Part shown: piece after piece, positions 16,276 to 23,753 of the stretch | Layout: every line of letters begins with the position of its first letter | How positions within the stretch are numbered: position 1 is the first letter of the stretch | Origin: Holophagaceae bacterium | Lineage (GTDB): Bacteria; Acidobacteriota; Holophagae; Holophagales; Holophagaceae | Length of the DNA stretch: 38,230 nucleotides | Direction: 5' to 3' | Assembly: GCA_025361125.1 (NCBI GenBank) | Contig: JANYBM010000129.1 | Location: 1 to 38,230, forward strand | Translations under genes and position numbers: made by a program | The notes under the pieces: model-generated | Databases searched by the model: none | Seen by the model: the letters and a program-made list of their open reading frames with translations, nothing else | Told to the model about the DNA's origin: nothing

Positions 16276-17169
16276 ATGGTCAAAAGAGCCTCCGGCGTGC
16301 CCAGGCACTTTCACGTGTCGAGAAGAATGACCCAGGTGTGCCTGCTCTTACTCTGGATACTCCTGCCCTGGCTGAATATTGTTCGAATCGAGATTCAAGG
16401 CGGGCGTGGGCCAAGCATCATTTATCTGGGCCAGAGTTACCCGATGGATTTCCCCTATGTGCTGGGCCTTATCATCCCCTTCGTGATCCTCATTTGGTGC
16501 ATCGCCCTTCTGACGTACTACAAAGGCAGGGTTTTCTGTGGATGGGCATGCCCTTACGGAAGTTGCGTTGAATTATTTGAAGGCTTGAGCACTGCCGTAT
16601 GGAAGGGGTCAAATCGCCGTGTCGCGGCCTGGATGAGACGCTCATCCTTCCATAAATGGGGACTCCGTTTGAGTGCAGGGCTCACGTTGGCACTAGCCCC
16701 AGTGATCTTGGCCCTAAGCATCGCGGCCTACCTCGTGGCGCCACGACAGATCATCCATGCAGTCTTTGCTGCTGCCTGGGGTCGAGGCGGCATGATCCAG
16801 ACTACTTTGTTGGCATGGGTGGCACTCACGGTCCTGATCTCTTGGCTGGCTGGTTTCGCCGTGAAATTCCATTTTTGCCGCATGGTCTGCATCTATGGAA
16901 TGGGCCAGGCCATGGTGGTTTCCGCTGCGCCGAGCAACCAGATCCTGCGGCCAAGATTCCTCCCCGCTTCAACCGATGCCTGCGGGGCCTGTCAAGCTTG
17001 CCTGAAGGCTTGTTTTGTGGATCTGGACCCCCGCGCCAAGCAGCTGGTTCTGGGGTTCAGCACGGGGTGCTTTAACTGTGGAGATTGCATTGACACTTGC
17101 ACGACAGTACAAGGGCATAAAGGTGAATCCTCGTTGCTTTCCTTCAGTGCAGCTTCGCAGGAGACATGA
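16276..17169 (+). CDS. CcoG/NapH-like membrane-bound polyferredoxin
   Basis: The 297-residue protein has about five membrane helices and four cysteine groups: CxxxCxxxxC at 88-97 (CGWACPYGSC), CxxxC at 201-205, and two classical CxxCxxCxxxC clusters at 236-246 and 265-275. The last two should each bind a 4Fe-4S centre. The N-terminal LPWLN block and the CGWACP motif resemble CcoG (RdxA/FixG), a redox factor for cbb3 oxidase copper delivery, but the C-terminal immunoglobulin-like domain of CcoG is absent. NapH/NosR-type electron transfer is the alternative. Its stop overlaps the mnmA start by 4 bases. The electron donor and acceptor are not evident from neighbours. Confidence 0.85.
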   Translation: MVKRASGVPRHFHVSRRMTQVCLLLLWILLPWLNIVRIEIQGGRGPSIIYLGQSYPMDFPYVLGLIIPFVILIWCIALLTYYKGRVFCGWACPYGSCVELFEGLSTAVWKGSNRRVAAWMRRSSFHKWGLRLSAGLTLALAPVILALSIAAYLVAPRQIIHAVFAAAWGRGGMIQTTLLAWVALTVLISWLAGFAVKFHFCRMVCIYGMGQAMVVSAAPSNQILRPRFLPASTDACGACQACLKACFVDLDPRAKQLVLGFSTGCFNCGDCIDTCTTVQGHKGESSLLSFSAASQET

Positions 17170-18320
17170 TGAGCGGGATTGAGTCTTCTGACCTCGTTGA
17201 ATTGGCGCTGGCTTCACTCAAAGGTCATCCCACTTTGAAGCAGGGAGACCGAGTGGTGGCGGCCATGTCCGGGGGTGTGGACAGCTCTGTCATGGCAGCT
17301 CTGCTCTCCCGGGCGGGCTACGAAGTGATCGGTATTTCCATGCAGCTCTTCGATAAGACGAAGGGTGGAACCACGCCTGAGACCGAAGGGAAATGCTGCA
17401 CCCTGGATGATTTCCAGGATGCCCGCCGGGTGGCCTACGAAATTGGTTTTCCACACTACGTCGTGGATTTCGAAGAGCGCTTCCGGAATACGGTGATTGA
17501 TGAATTTGTTGAGGGCTACCTTCAAGGTGAAACCCCAAGTCCCTGTATCCGCTGCAATCAACACGTAAAATTCAAGACGCTTTTGGAGCGTGCGGACGCG
17601 CTAGGAGCTGCCTTTGTGGCCACGGGACACTACGCGCAGATACGGCCTGATGACTCTGGGTTTCACCTTTTGAGAGCCGCGGATCCGACTAAAGATCAGA
17701 GTTATTTCCTCTTCAGCCACACTCAGGAAACCTTGGCCTGCACACTGTTCCCGTTGGCAGGACTTACTAAGCCACAGGTCCGCCAATTGGGGCATGAGTT
17801 GGGTCTGCACTTGGCCGAAAAAGCCGAGAGTCAGGAAATCTGCTTTGTGACGCAGAAGCGATATGACACCTATATCGAGGAGGCTGGACGTGCCCCAGAG
17901 GTCGGAGAAGGCCCCGTCCGCCACCTTGATGGCCGTATTCTAGGGTTCCACCAAGGTTATTGGCGCTATACCGTAGGCCAGCGAAAAGGTATCGGTGTGG
18001 CCTATCCGTCTCCACTCTACGTACTGAAGGTGGAGCGAAGCACCAACACGGTCTGGGTCGGGGATGATGCTGATCTCTTTGGAAGCGAAATGATGGTTCG
18101 GGAATTGACTTGGTGCGGCAGCAGTCCGCTCAATCCCCTACCCTGTACCGCTAAAATTCGTAGCCGTGGACGAGAAGTGGAGGCCATCGTCATGCCGCTA
18201 CCCGGAAACATGGCGAAAGTAGCCTTCGCAGAACCCCAGCGAGCCATCGCGCCTGGCCAAGCTGTGGTGTTCTACCGCGATGATGAAGTCTTGGGAGGCG
18301 GCTGGATTACCGCATCTTGA
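17166..18320 (+). CDS. mnmA: tRNA-specific 2-thiouridylase MnmA
   Basis: The 384-residue enzyme shows the PP-loop SGGVDSS (35-41), which binds ATP, the catalytic Cys127 in SPCIRCN and the partner Cys226 in SQEICFV. These form the cysteine pair that carries and releases the activated sulfur. The central GHYAQI and DQSYFLF blocks and the C-terminal beta-barrel region are intact. MnmA thiolates U34 of tRNA-Lys, -Glu and -Gln. Its ATG overlaps the stop codon of the polyferredoxin gene (ATGA); a second ATG follows at once. A duplicated terminator lies just after the stop. Confidence 0.96.
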   Translation: MMSGIESSDLVELALASLKGHPTLKQGDRVVAAMSGGVDSSVMAALLSRAGYEVIGISMQLFDKTKGGTTPETEGKCCTLDDFQDARRVAYEIGFPHYVVDFEERFRNTVIDEFVEGYLQGETPSPCIRCNQHVKFKTLLERADALGAAFVATGHYAQIRPDDSGFHLLRAADPTKDQSYFLFSHTQETLACTLFPLAGLTKPQVRQLGHELGLHLAEKAESQEICFVTQKRYDTYIEEAGRAPEVGEGPVRHLDGRILGFHQGYWRYTVGQRKGIGVAYPSPLYVLKVERSTNTVWVGDDADLFGSEMMVRELTWCGSSPLNPLPCTAKIRSRGREVEAIVMPLPGNMAKVAFAEPQRAIAPGQAVVFYRDDEVLGGGWITAS

Positions 18321-18333
18321 ACCTGAACCCTTT

Positions 18334-18400
18334 GACTCCGATCTGCGCTAATAAGAAGGCCCCTTGGGGGCCAATCTTTTTGGAGGCGCCGATCGGAATC
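18334..18400. repeat. direct repeat copy 1: terminator plus fragment of tRNA-Cys 3' end
   Basis: This 67-base segment is the same as 18491-18558 except for a one-base difference in the hairpin loop region. It carries the tRNA-Cys terminator and the last 16 bases of the tRNA gene (acceptor and part of the T-arm), then diverges abruptly at 18401. It is a partial tRNA copy, not a functional tRNA. Confidence 0.85.
18358..18381 (+). terminator. terminator downstream of mnmA, lying in a duplicated segment
   Basis: GGCCCC (18358-18363) pairs with GGGGCC (18367-18372) and is followed by AATCTTTTT. It lies about 40 bases after the mnmA stop and belongs to the first copy of the 67-bp direct repeat. 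It would end rightward transcripts; on the minus strand the flank is TTCTTATT. Confidence 0.7.
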
Positions 18401-18490
18401 CGGTACCCGCCGCAGGCTGGCTGCGCCCGCGGCTTTTCCCTTCGGTCGCATGCGCCCTCCGGGGCCGCTATGGGCGCGCCATCCTGATTC

Positions 18491-18558
18491 GACTCCGATC
18501 TGCGCTAATAAGAAGGCCCCTTGCGGGGCCAATCTTTTTGGAGGCGCCGATCGGAATC
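18491..18558. repeat. direct repeat copy 2: at the intact tRNA-Cys
   Basis: This is the second copy of the repeat, continuous with the intact tRNA-Cys gene. Copies 1 and 2 are 90 bases apart. The intervening GC-rich sequence (18401-18490) encodes nothing recognisable and contains several GC-rich inverted repeats. Confidence 0.85.
18505..18530 (-). terminator. terminator of tRNA-Cys
   Basis: GGCCCC (18515-18520) and GGGGCC (18525-18530) form a hairpin with loop TTGC. It lies 9 bases beyond the encoded CCA of tRNA-Cys, and TTCTTATT follows it on the minus strand. Confidence 0.7.
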
Positions 18559-18613
18559 GAACCGATGGATAGCGGATTTGCAGTCCGCGGCCTTACCACT
18601 TGGCTACGGCGCC
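18539..18613 (-). tRNA. tRNA-Cys (anticodon GCA)
   Basis: Acceptor GGCGCCG/CGGCGCC, D-arm GCC/GGC with loop AAGTGGTAA, anticodon stem GCGGA/TCCGC with loop CTGCAAA (anticodon GCA), T-arm ATCGG/CCGAT, and discriminator T, the base expected for cysteine tRNA. CCA is encoded at 18539-18541. It follows tRNA-Gly on the same strand. Confidence 0.96.
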
Positions 18614-18641
18614 TTGCTGTCTACCATTAGCATAAACGACT

Positions 18642-18661
18642 AGGGCCGCTGGTGCGGCCCT
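18642..18661 (-). terminator. hairpin between tRNA-Gly and tRNA-Cys
   Basis: AGGGCCGC and GCGGCCCT pair perfectly around TGGT, 8 bases beyond the encoded CCA of tRNA-Gly. There is no T-tract, so it may be a processing or partial termination structure within the tRNA transcript. Confidence 0.5.
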
Positions 18662-18669
18662 TAGTTAAG

Positions 18670-18744
<75 letters not shown>

Positions 18745-18779
18745 ATTGTTCCTAGATCTTATCAAACCAGGGCCTAGCG

Positions 18780-19169
18780 TCAATGTCTTTTCTCTGCGGA
18801 TTGGCAATCGGTACAAAGCCCGAAGAGTGAAAGCTGGTGCCTGGTGATGCGAAAGCCCGAAGAAATTTCAAGCTGTCTGATGGAATCTTCCACGCCACAG
18901 AAGTCCACCTCCACCATCCGCCCACAGCTCTCGCACTGCACATGATGATGGTGATGGTTGGTGTTGCAGCGCACAAAGCGCATGACTTGGTCTTGTCCAA
19001 GAATATTCTCGGCCCAGCCCTCCTTGATGAAGCGTTCCAGGTTCCTGTAAATGGTGGGCAACCCTGAGCGGTCCTCACCCATGCGCGACGATATTTCCTC
19101 CACGGACAGTGGCCGGTCGGCGGCGTTCAGCGCGCGCAGAATTCCCTCCCGCTGAGGGGTCTGGCGCAT
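18780..19169 (-). CDS. Fur-family metal- or peroxide-responsive repressor
   Basis: The frame opens at 19244, but the ATG at 19169 has an AGGAG site 6 bases before it and gives 129 residues, the usual size. A winged-helix DNA-binding part (1-67, recognition helix GLPTIYRNLERF) is followed by the dimerisation/metal domain. A run of five His (72-76) precedes Cys79/Cys82 (CESC), and a second CxxC lies at 119-122, making the structural zinc site. The family includes Fur, Zur and PerR, and sequence alone does not decide which this is. It is divergent from the sensor kinase gene with a spacer of about 130 bases. Confidence 0.88.
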   Translation of the reverse strand: MRQTPQREGILRALNAADRPLSVEEISSRMGEDRSGLPTIYRNLERFIKEGWAENILGQDQVMRFVRCNTNHHHHHVQCESCGRMVEVDFCGVEDSIRQLEISSGFRITRHQLSLFGLCTDCQSAEKRH

Positions 19170-19296
19170 GCCAGCTCCTCGCAGAGAAGGCAGGATTGAG
19201 GATTTCGAATGGTGGCTCACGCAATCAGAATGACAAGAAACCATCGCTTAGTGAATCGGTTCTCACTGAATCCATAAGTTGGGGCATCCTGAAGCC

Positions 19297-20952
19297 ATGC
19301 TCCGCGACTTGATGGAACGCTCCCCACATGGGGCCCCTGCTCCCCCTTTCCTGCCTCTGGTCTTTCGCTTGGCCACCAGTTTTGGCCTGCTGGTGCTGCA
19401 CATAGCCTTTCCACCGGATTCAGTTCGGGTGCTGGCTTCCGAGTCGCTTTACCTACTGTTGGTTTCCCTCTTTTTTATTGAAGCCATTTGGGAAATCCAA
19501 AGATCCATGAATCTTGGGCTGGGTCCTTTCACCGCCCCAGGGCGTGGGAGCATCCGGTCAAACCTCGCCCTGGACATCGCCCTCGTAGCAGTGCTCATCG
19601 CATTTCAGGGGGTGGACCAGGAACGCTTTGCGGCGATCTACCTATTCCCGATCCTCTCTTCCGCTTTTTACTTGGGTACCACTGAGATTGTTCTTGTCGG
19701 GTTCACTGCCTTCACGTTGCACCTGTCGAGCTTCCTGCTCTTTGGGACCGGGGTGCTCCCCCCATTCGGCCATTCAGGTACGCCAATGGACTTGGATACC
19801 GCTGAGTGGATCCTGGCTTTTGCTTCTCTTGAAATATTTGCAGCGACGCTCATCGTTGTCCTGATCCGAAGAAACCTCGAGGGCCTTCGCCGTACATTGC
19901 TGGCTTCGGAAGCAAAAGTGGATGACCTTTCGGCACTCTATCGCCGCGTGGTGGAGTCCATGGTTTCAGGTCTTATCACCACAGATCTAAACGGGCAGAT
20001 CACCTCGGCCAACCCGGCTGCTGAGGCCATTCTACAACGGGCCTTGCCCATGGGGCGCACCATTGACGCGATCCTTCCGGTGGACCTGGCCAGGCAGGAA
20101 ATCCTTCCCCGGGAGCAACGCTTCGAAGGGAGCTACATCGCACCCAACGGATCCTGGCGGCTTTACGGTGGGAATGTCGCACCACTGAGGGATTCCGAAG
20201 GCAATCAATCAGGCCATCTGATGCTTTTCCAGGACCTGACAGAAATCAAGGCGCTTGAGGAGCGAACCCGCCTCAGTGAACGATTGGCGGTCATTGGTGA
20301 GTTATCCGCAGGACTGGCTCATGAGCTGCGTAACCCACTCGCATCCATATTGGGTTGCGTTCAGATTCTTAAAGAAGAGGGTAATGCCCCCGCCATGAAT
20401 GATCGGGCCTTGGGGATTTTGGGCCGTGAGTCAAACCGGGTCAGTGCCATCCTCACCAAATTCCTGGATTTCACAAAGCCCAAACCTGTGGATTTGCGGA
20501 GTGTCTATTTCCCTGATTTGATCGAAGAACTCCGAGCCAGTTGGGAAACGGATCCCAGGACCGATGGCCTCCACTTGGACATCGCACCCGTTCCTGCAAT
20601 CTGGGTGAGAGCTGATCCGCTTTGTGCGCACCAGGTTTTCACGAATCTCCTCACCAATGCCAGGAAAGCGCTGGAGGGGATCTTAGAGGCAAAAGTTCAA
20701 ATGAATTTCGAGGTGGACTCGAATGCCCTGCAGGTCAAAGTCCGCGACAACGGTTGCGGCATGGACGCTGAACAATTACGAACCCTGTTCGTTCCCTTTT
20801 CGAGCACTTTCAAAGAGGGTACGGGCCTGGGTATGAGCTTGGTTTTCCAATTCGTCCAAGCGATGGGTTGGGATATCCGGGTTCAGAGCCAACCTACCTT
20901 TGGCACACTGGTAAGCCTGAAAATTCCCCTTTGGGACAACTGGACTCCATGA
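19297..20952 (+). CDS. membrane sensor histidine kinase, PilS/NtrB-like
   Basis: From the ATG at 19297 the product has 551 residues; a TTG six codons earlier is possible. About six membrane helices occupy residues 20-195. A PAS domain (about 210-315, VVESMVSGLITTDLNGQI) follows, then the HisKA H-box AGLAHELRNPLASI with phospho-accepting His342. The HATPase domain carries the N-box (NLLTNARKAL), DNGCGM and GTGLGMSLV. The architecture matches NtrB/PilS-type kinases that drive sigma-54 activators. All catalytic residues are intact. No response regulator is encoded next to it, so its partner is elsewhere. Confidence 0.9.
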   Translation: MLRDLMERSPHGAPAPPFLPLVFRLATSFGLLVLHIAFPPDSVRVLASESLYLLLVSLFFIEAIWEIQRSMNLGLGPFTAPGRGSIRSNLALDIALVAVLIAFQGVDQERFAAIYLFPILSSAFYLGTTEIVLVGFTAFTLHLSSFLLFGTGVLPPFGHSGTPMDLDTAEWILAFASLEIFAATLIVVLIRRNLEGLRRTLLASEAKVDDLSALYRRVVESMVSGLITTDLNGQITSANPAAEAILQRALPMGRTIDAILPVDLARQEILPREQRFEGSYIAPNGSWRLYGGNVAPLRDSEGNQSGHLMLFQDLTEIKALEERTRLSERLAVIGELSAGLAHELRNPLASILGCVQILKEEGNAPAMNDRALGILGRESNRVSAILTKFLDFTKPKPVDLRSVYFPDLIEELRASWETDPRTDGLHLDIAPVPAIWVRADPLCAHQVFTNLLTNARKALEGILEAKVQMNFEVDSNALQVKVRDNGCGMDAEQLRTLFVPFSSTFKEGTGLGMSLVFQFVQAMGWDIRVQSQPTFGTLVSLKIPLWDNWTP

Positions 20953-21154
20953 ACCAAGACTCAAGTGGCAACCATTCGAAATTTCGCCTAAACTTTTCTT
21001 ACCATTCCGTCATAAACCTGGCAGAGGTTCCTTTGGGAGTCCAATTTGGGCTGTCAGATTCAAGGCCATTCCCAAATGGCTTGGCTAAGTTAATTGCCCG
21101 CTACCTTTAAATTGTTTGACACCAGAGAGATACGTTAATAATTCAGGATTTTCC

Positions 21155-21646
21155 ATGAACCGCAAACTGATTCGCCCCAACATGAATGAGATCAAAGAAA
21201 AGCTGGGCCGAGGAGGTTTACCCCAGGCTTCAGTAGGCAGTGCCATGGTGCTCACCCCCACTCCCACCATGATCCAGCCTGACGGGGCCGTCACTGCCGT
21301 GGATCCAAGTGCACCCCTAGCACCTCAAGGACCTGGTAGCCCTCGCAGAAAGATCGCACCACCCGAACAAACCAACGCTGAAAGTTTTTACTACCTTAAG
21401 CAAATGCAGTCCAAAACCCCAGTGGTCATAGTCCTGCAGGATGATGAAAAGCTGCGCGGCGTCATCGAGTGGTACGACAAGCACTGTCTGAAGATCAACA
21501 GGCTGAAAGAGCCCAATGTGGTGGTTCCCAAACACAACATCAAATACATCTATAAACAAGAAGAGGAGCCCCGCATCCGCCGGAAAAGCAGCCCCAAGAA
21601 AGAAGAACTCATCTCACCGGATGTGGACCTTCCGCTTTACGATTGA
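21155..21646 (+). CDS. hfq: Hfq-like Sm-fold RNA-binding protein with long N-terminal extension
   Basis: Starting at the ATG at 21155 (CAGGA site 7 bases upstream) the product has 163 residues. Residues about 76-136 align with Hfq from end to end: SFYYLKQMQSKTPVVIVL matches the N-terminal helix and Sm1, and LRGVIEWYDKHCLKI matches the beta strands of Sm1. VPKHNIKYI stands where Hfq has VYKHAIST, so Lys and His of the YKH motif are kept but Tyr is Pro. The usual Gln8 is not evident. An extension of about 75 residues rich in Pro/Ala/Gly precedes the domain, and a basic then acidic tail follows. The gene is first in the plus-strand train and overlaps pdxA by 4 bases. Confidence 0.82.
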   Translation: MNRKLIRPNMNEIKEKLGRGGLPQASVGSAMVLTPTPTMIQPDGAVTAVDPSAPLAPQGPGSPRRKIAPPEQTNAESFYYLKQMQSKTPVVIVLQDDEKLRGVIEWYDKHCLKINRLKEPNVVVPKHNIKYIYKQEEEPRIRRKSSPKKEELISPDVDLPLYD

Positions 21647-23037
21647 GGGTTGTAGAGGTCCCCCGCTTGAGCCAATCGCTTCCAGCAATCGCACGCCGCC
21701 CATGTATCGCCATCACCCTCGGGGATCCCTGTGGCATTGGCCCGGAACTCCTGCTGGGTTCACTTTTTGCCATCAATCGGTGGGCTGATGTCATCGTTGT
21801 CGGCGCCAAATCGGGGCCCGATCTGCTCGAGTCCCAAACGGCGGGAGAGCGCAGAGTGCAGTGGCGCTGGAGCAACCCGCCCGGAGGTGGCCCCGAACTA
21901 CCCGGGGCCAAGTCTTATAGCCTTTGGACGGGTTCCGGGAATTCCTGGGAACCCAGTCAGCGTCAACTCATGGGACATGCATTATGGATTGATCCGACTC
22001 CCGAAATCAACGCTTCCCTTCTCAAGCTCGGTGAAGGTTCAGCCGCTTCAGGGAAGGCCGCTGTTGAGGCAGTTCGAATCGGCGCCCATCTGGTGATGGT
22101 CGGCGAGGCCGACGCGATGGTCACGCTGCCACTCTCCAAGGCGGCCGCGCACCAAGCGGGCTACGATATCCCAGGGCACACTGAATTTCTGCAGGAATTA
22201 TCGGGATCGCCGATTACACGAATGGCCTTTGTCAGTCCTAGCCTGAAAATCGTGCTTCATACCGTGCATCAGAGTCTTCGTTCGGTGGTGGAAGGTATCA
22301 ATGCGGAATCCGTAGCCCAAACCCTCAGCTTCGCAGCCGATCGTTTCATCCAACTTATGGGAAAGAATGATTTGCGGGTGGCTCTTTGCGCCCTCAATCC
22401 TCATGCAGGCGAAGGTGGCGCCTTCGGCAAGGAAGAAACCGCCCTGGCCGAAGCGGTGGTGATGGCGGAAGCCGCTTTCATGGATTTTGATTTGAATGAA
22501 ATCGCCACCCCATTTGAATATGTGGCATCTCCGTTCAGTACTGGCGCCATCCCAGAGGGTTGGGAAATCTTCCCCAGCAAGCCCAGGGACCGCCGGAATA
22601 ATCAGAATAGTGGCAACACGGGTCCATTTCCCATGGCGGAGTCAAGCATGCATTCCGGCCTTGAAATCGAAGAAATATCCGAAAGGCCCATCGCCCCCAG
22701 CCCTCGCCCTGCCCCTCACTTTTTTGGACCTCTAAGTGCCGATAGCCTCTTCCATCGGGCGGCAAAGGGAGAATTCGACCTGGTGGTAGCCCTCTATCAC
22801 GATCAGGGATTGATACCCATAAAAGTCCTGGAACCCGCTCGCGCGGTAAATCTCACCTTAGGCCTGCCTTTCATCCGAACCAGTCCTGACCATGGAACCG
22901 CCTTTGACAAAGCAGGCCTTTGGAAATCCGACGCAACGAATTTTCTCGAAGCTACGGCCCTCGCGGTGCGCCTCGCAGCCAGGGCGAAACGAGAAGTGTG
23001 GAGTGCCGAGGCAGGTTCGGCCAAGGGGCTTGCCTGA
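21643..23037 (+). CDS. pdxA: 4-hydroxythreonine-4-phosphate dehydrogenase PdxA with an internal insertion
   Basis: The product of 464 residues is over 100 longer than usual. The start is a TTG overlapping the upstream stop (TTGA). Family motifs are present: TLGDPCGIGPEL (25-36), GHTEFLQEL with a metal-ligand His (179), VLHTVHQSLRSV with ligand/active-site His residues (206-209), NPHAGEGG (252-259) and YHDQGL with His386. PdxA oxidises 4-phosphohydroxy-L-threonine with NAD in vitamin B6 synthesis. Residues about 285-360 have no counterpart in the usual protein and are low-complexity (for example KPRDRRNNQNSGNTGPFP). Without them the enzyme would be near normal length. The frame is intact, so I read it as functional. 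Confidence 0.9.
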   Translation: MRVVEVPRLSQSLPAIARRPCIAITLGDPCGIGPELLLGSLFAINRWADVIVVGAKSGPDLLESQTAGERRVQWRWSNPPGGGPELPGAKSYSLWTGSGNSWEPSQRQLMGHALWIDPTPEINASLLKLGEGSAASGKAAVEAVRIGAHLVMVGEADAMVTLPLSKAAAHQAGYDIPGHTEFLQELSGSPITRMAFVSPSLKIVLHTVHQSLRSVVEGINAESVAQTLSFAADRFIQLMGKNDLRVALCALNPHAGEGGAFGKEETALAEAVVMAEAAFMDFDLNEIATPFEYVASPFSTGAIPEGWEIFPSKPRDRRNNQNSGNTGPFPMAESSMHSGLEIEEISERPIAPSPRPAPHFFGPLSADSLFHRAAKGEFDLVVALYHDQGLIPIKVLEPARAVNLTLGLPFIRTSPDHGTAFDKAGLWKSDATNFLEATALAVRLAARAKREVWSAEAGSAKGLA

Positions 23038-23051
23038 GCGACCCAAAGCCA

Positions 23052-23753
23052 TTGGCTGTCCCCGCTTGGCGGGCCTTCGGCCCTGGCACCAAGCGCTTAT
23101 CGGCCTGGGCGCCTCCCAGCAACCCCCTGCCCCGCACGGCCTTGAAAATCGTGGATGGTCGCGCAAGGAACTGGGAGAGCCATCTGGTACGGCTACAAAG
23201 GTGCGCCATGGAGCTTGGTTGGAAGGTCACCTGGTTGCCTGAAGTTGAGCCTGCCCTCACAGCCTGGATCTCAAATGCGGGGACCGCTGCGCTCCGATTG
23301 CAGTTATTTCCTGATGCGATTTCCGCTCGACTGGAAGCCGTCCCTGTTCCCTTTTCTTCCTACCGGTTGCTCGTCATGCCTCATCCATTGGGTGACATCC
23401 GCGGCAATGACAAGGCAGGGCACAAAGGACTCTTGGGCGCCTGGGATAGCCAGACCCGGAATCACGCCGAAGAAAACTTTGCAGATGATGCCCTGCTCCT
23501 TTGGCCAGATGGGACCCTCGCCGAAACCGCCATTGCCAGCATCTGTTTGCAAGTGAATGACCAGCTATTGTTGCCACCCACCGAGGGAAGGGTTGCCAGC
23601 ATCACCGAGGCGGTTGATCTGCCCCCTTGGGCTGCCTCCCTGTCACTTTGCATTCGGCGCGGTCCCATTGCTTTGGAGGAAGTTTCGAGCGGACGCCTTT
23701 GGTGTATGAACGCCGTGCGTGGTTTGTGGCAGGCTGAGGTAGTCCAACTCTGA
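23052..23753 (+). CDS. class IV aminotransferase-like protein (PabC-like)
   Basis: The start is uncertain; the TTG at 23052, 15 bases after pdxA ends, gives about 233 residues. The block ESHLVRLQRCAMELGW matches the N-terminal part of fold-type IV aminotransferases. NDKAGHKGLL is the region of the PLP-binding Lys, and DGTLAETAIASICLQV with LLLPPTEGRVASIT matches the conserved glycine/serine and substrate loops. The nearest activities are 4-amino-4-deoxychorismate lyase (PabC, folate synthesis) and branched-chain aminotransferase, but motifs are divergent and I do not assign one. The stop codon overlaps the next start by one base. Confidence 0.65.
   Translation: MAVPAWRAFGPGTKRLSAWAPPSNPLPRTALKIVDGRARNWESHLVRLQRCAMELGWKVTWLPEVEPALTAWISNAGTAALRLQLFPDAISARLEAVPVPFSSYRLLVMPHPLGDIRGNDKAGHKGLLGAWDSQTRNHAEENFADDALLLWPDGTLAETAIASICLQVNDQLLLPPTEGRVASITEAVDLPPWAASLSLCIRRGPIALEEVSSGRLWCMNAVRGLWQAEVVQL

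Noticed and set aside
21116-21144. TTGACA plus TAATTC as a promoter for the Hfq-like gene
   Set aside because: The -10 match is poor, and the transcript would start almost at the ATG and lose the ribosome site, so I do not call it.
22920-23051. N-terminal extension of the class IV aminotransferase inside pdxA
   Set aside because: The extension lies in another frame over conserved pdxA coding sequence and has no family similarity; a start near 23052 fits better.
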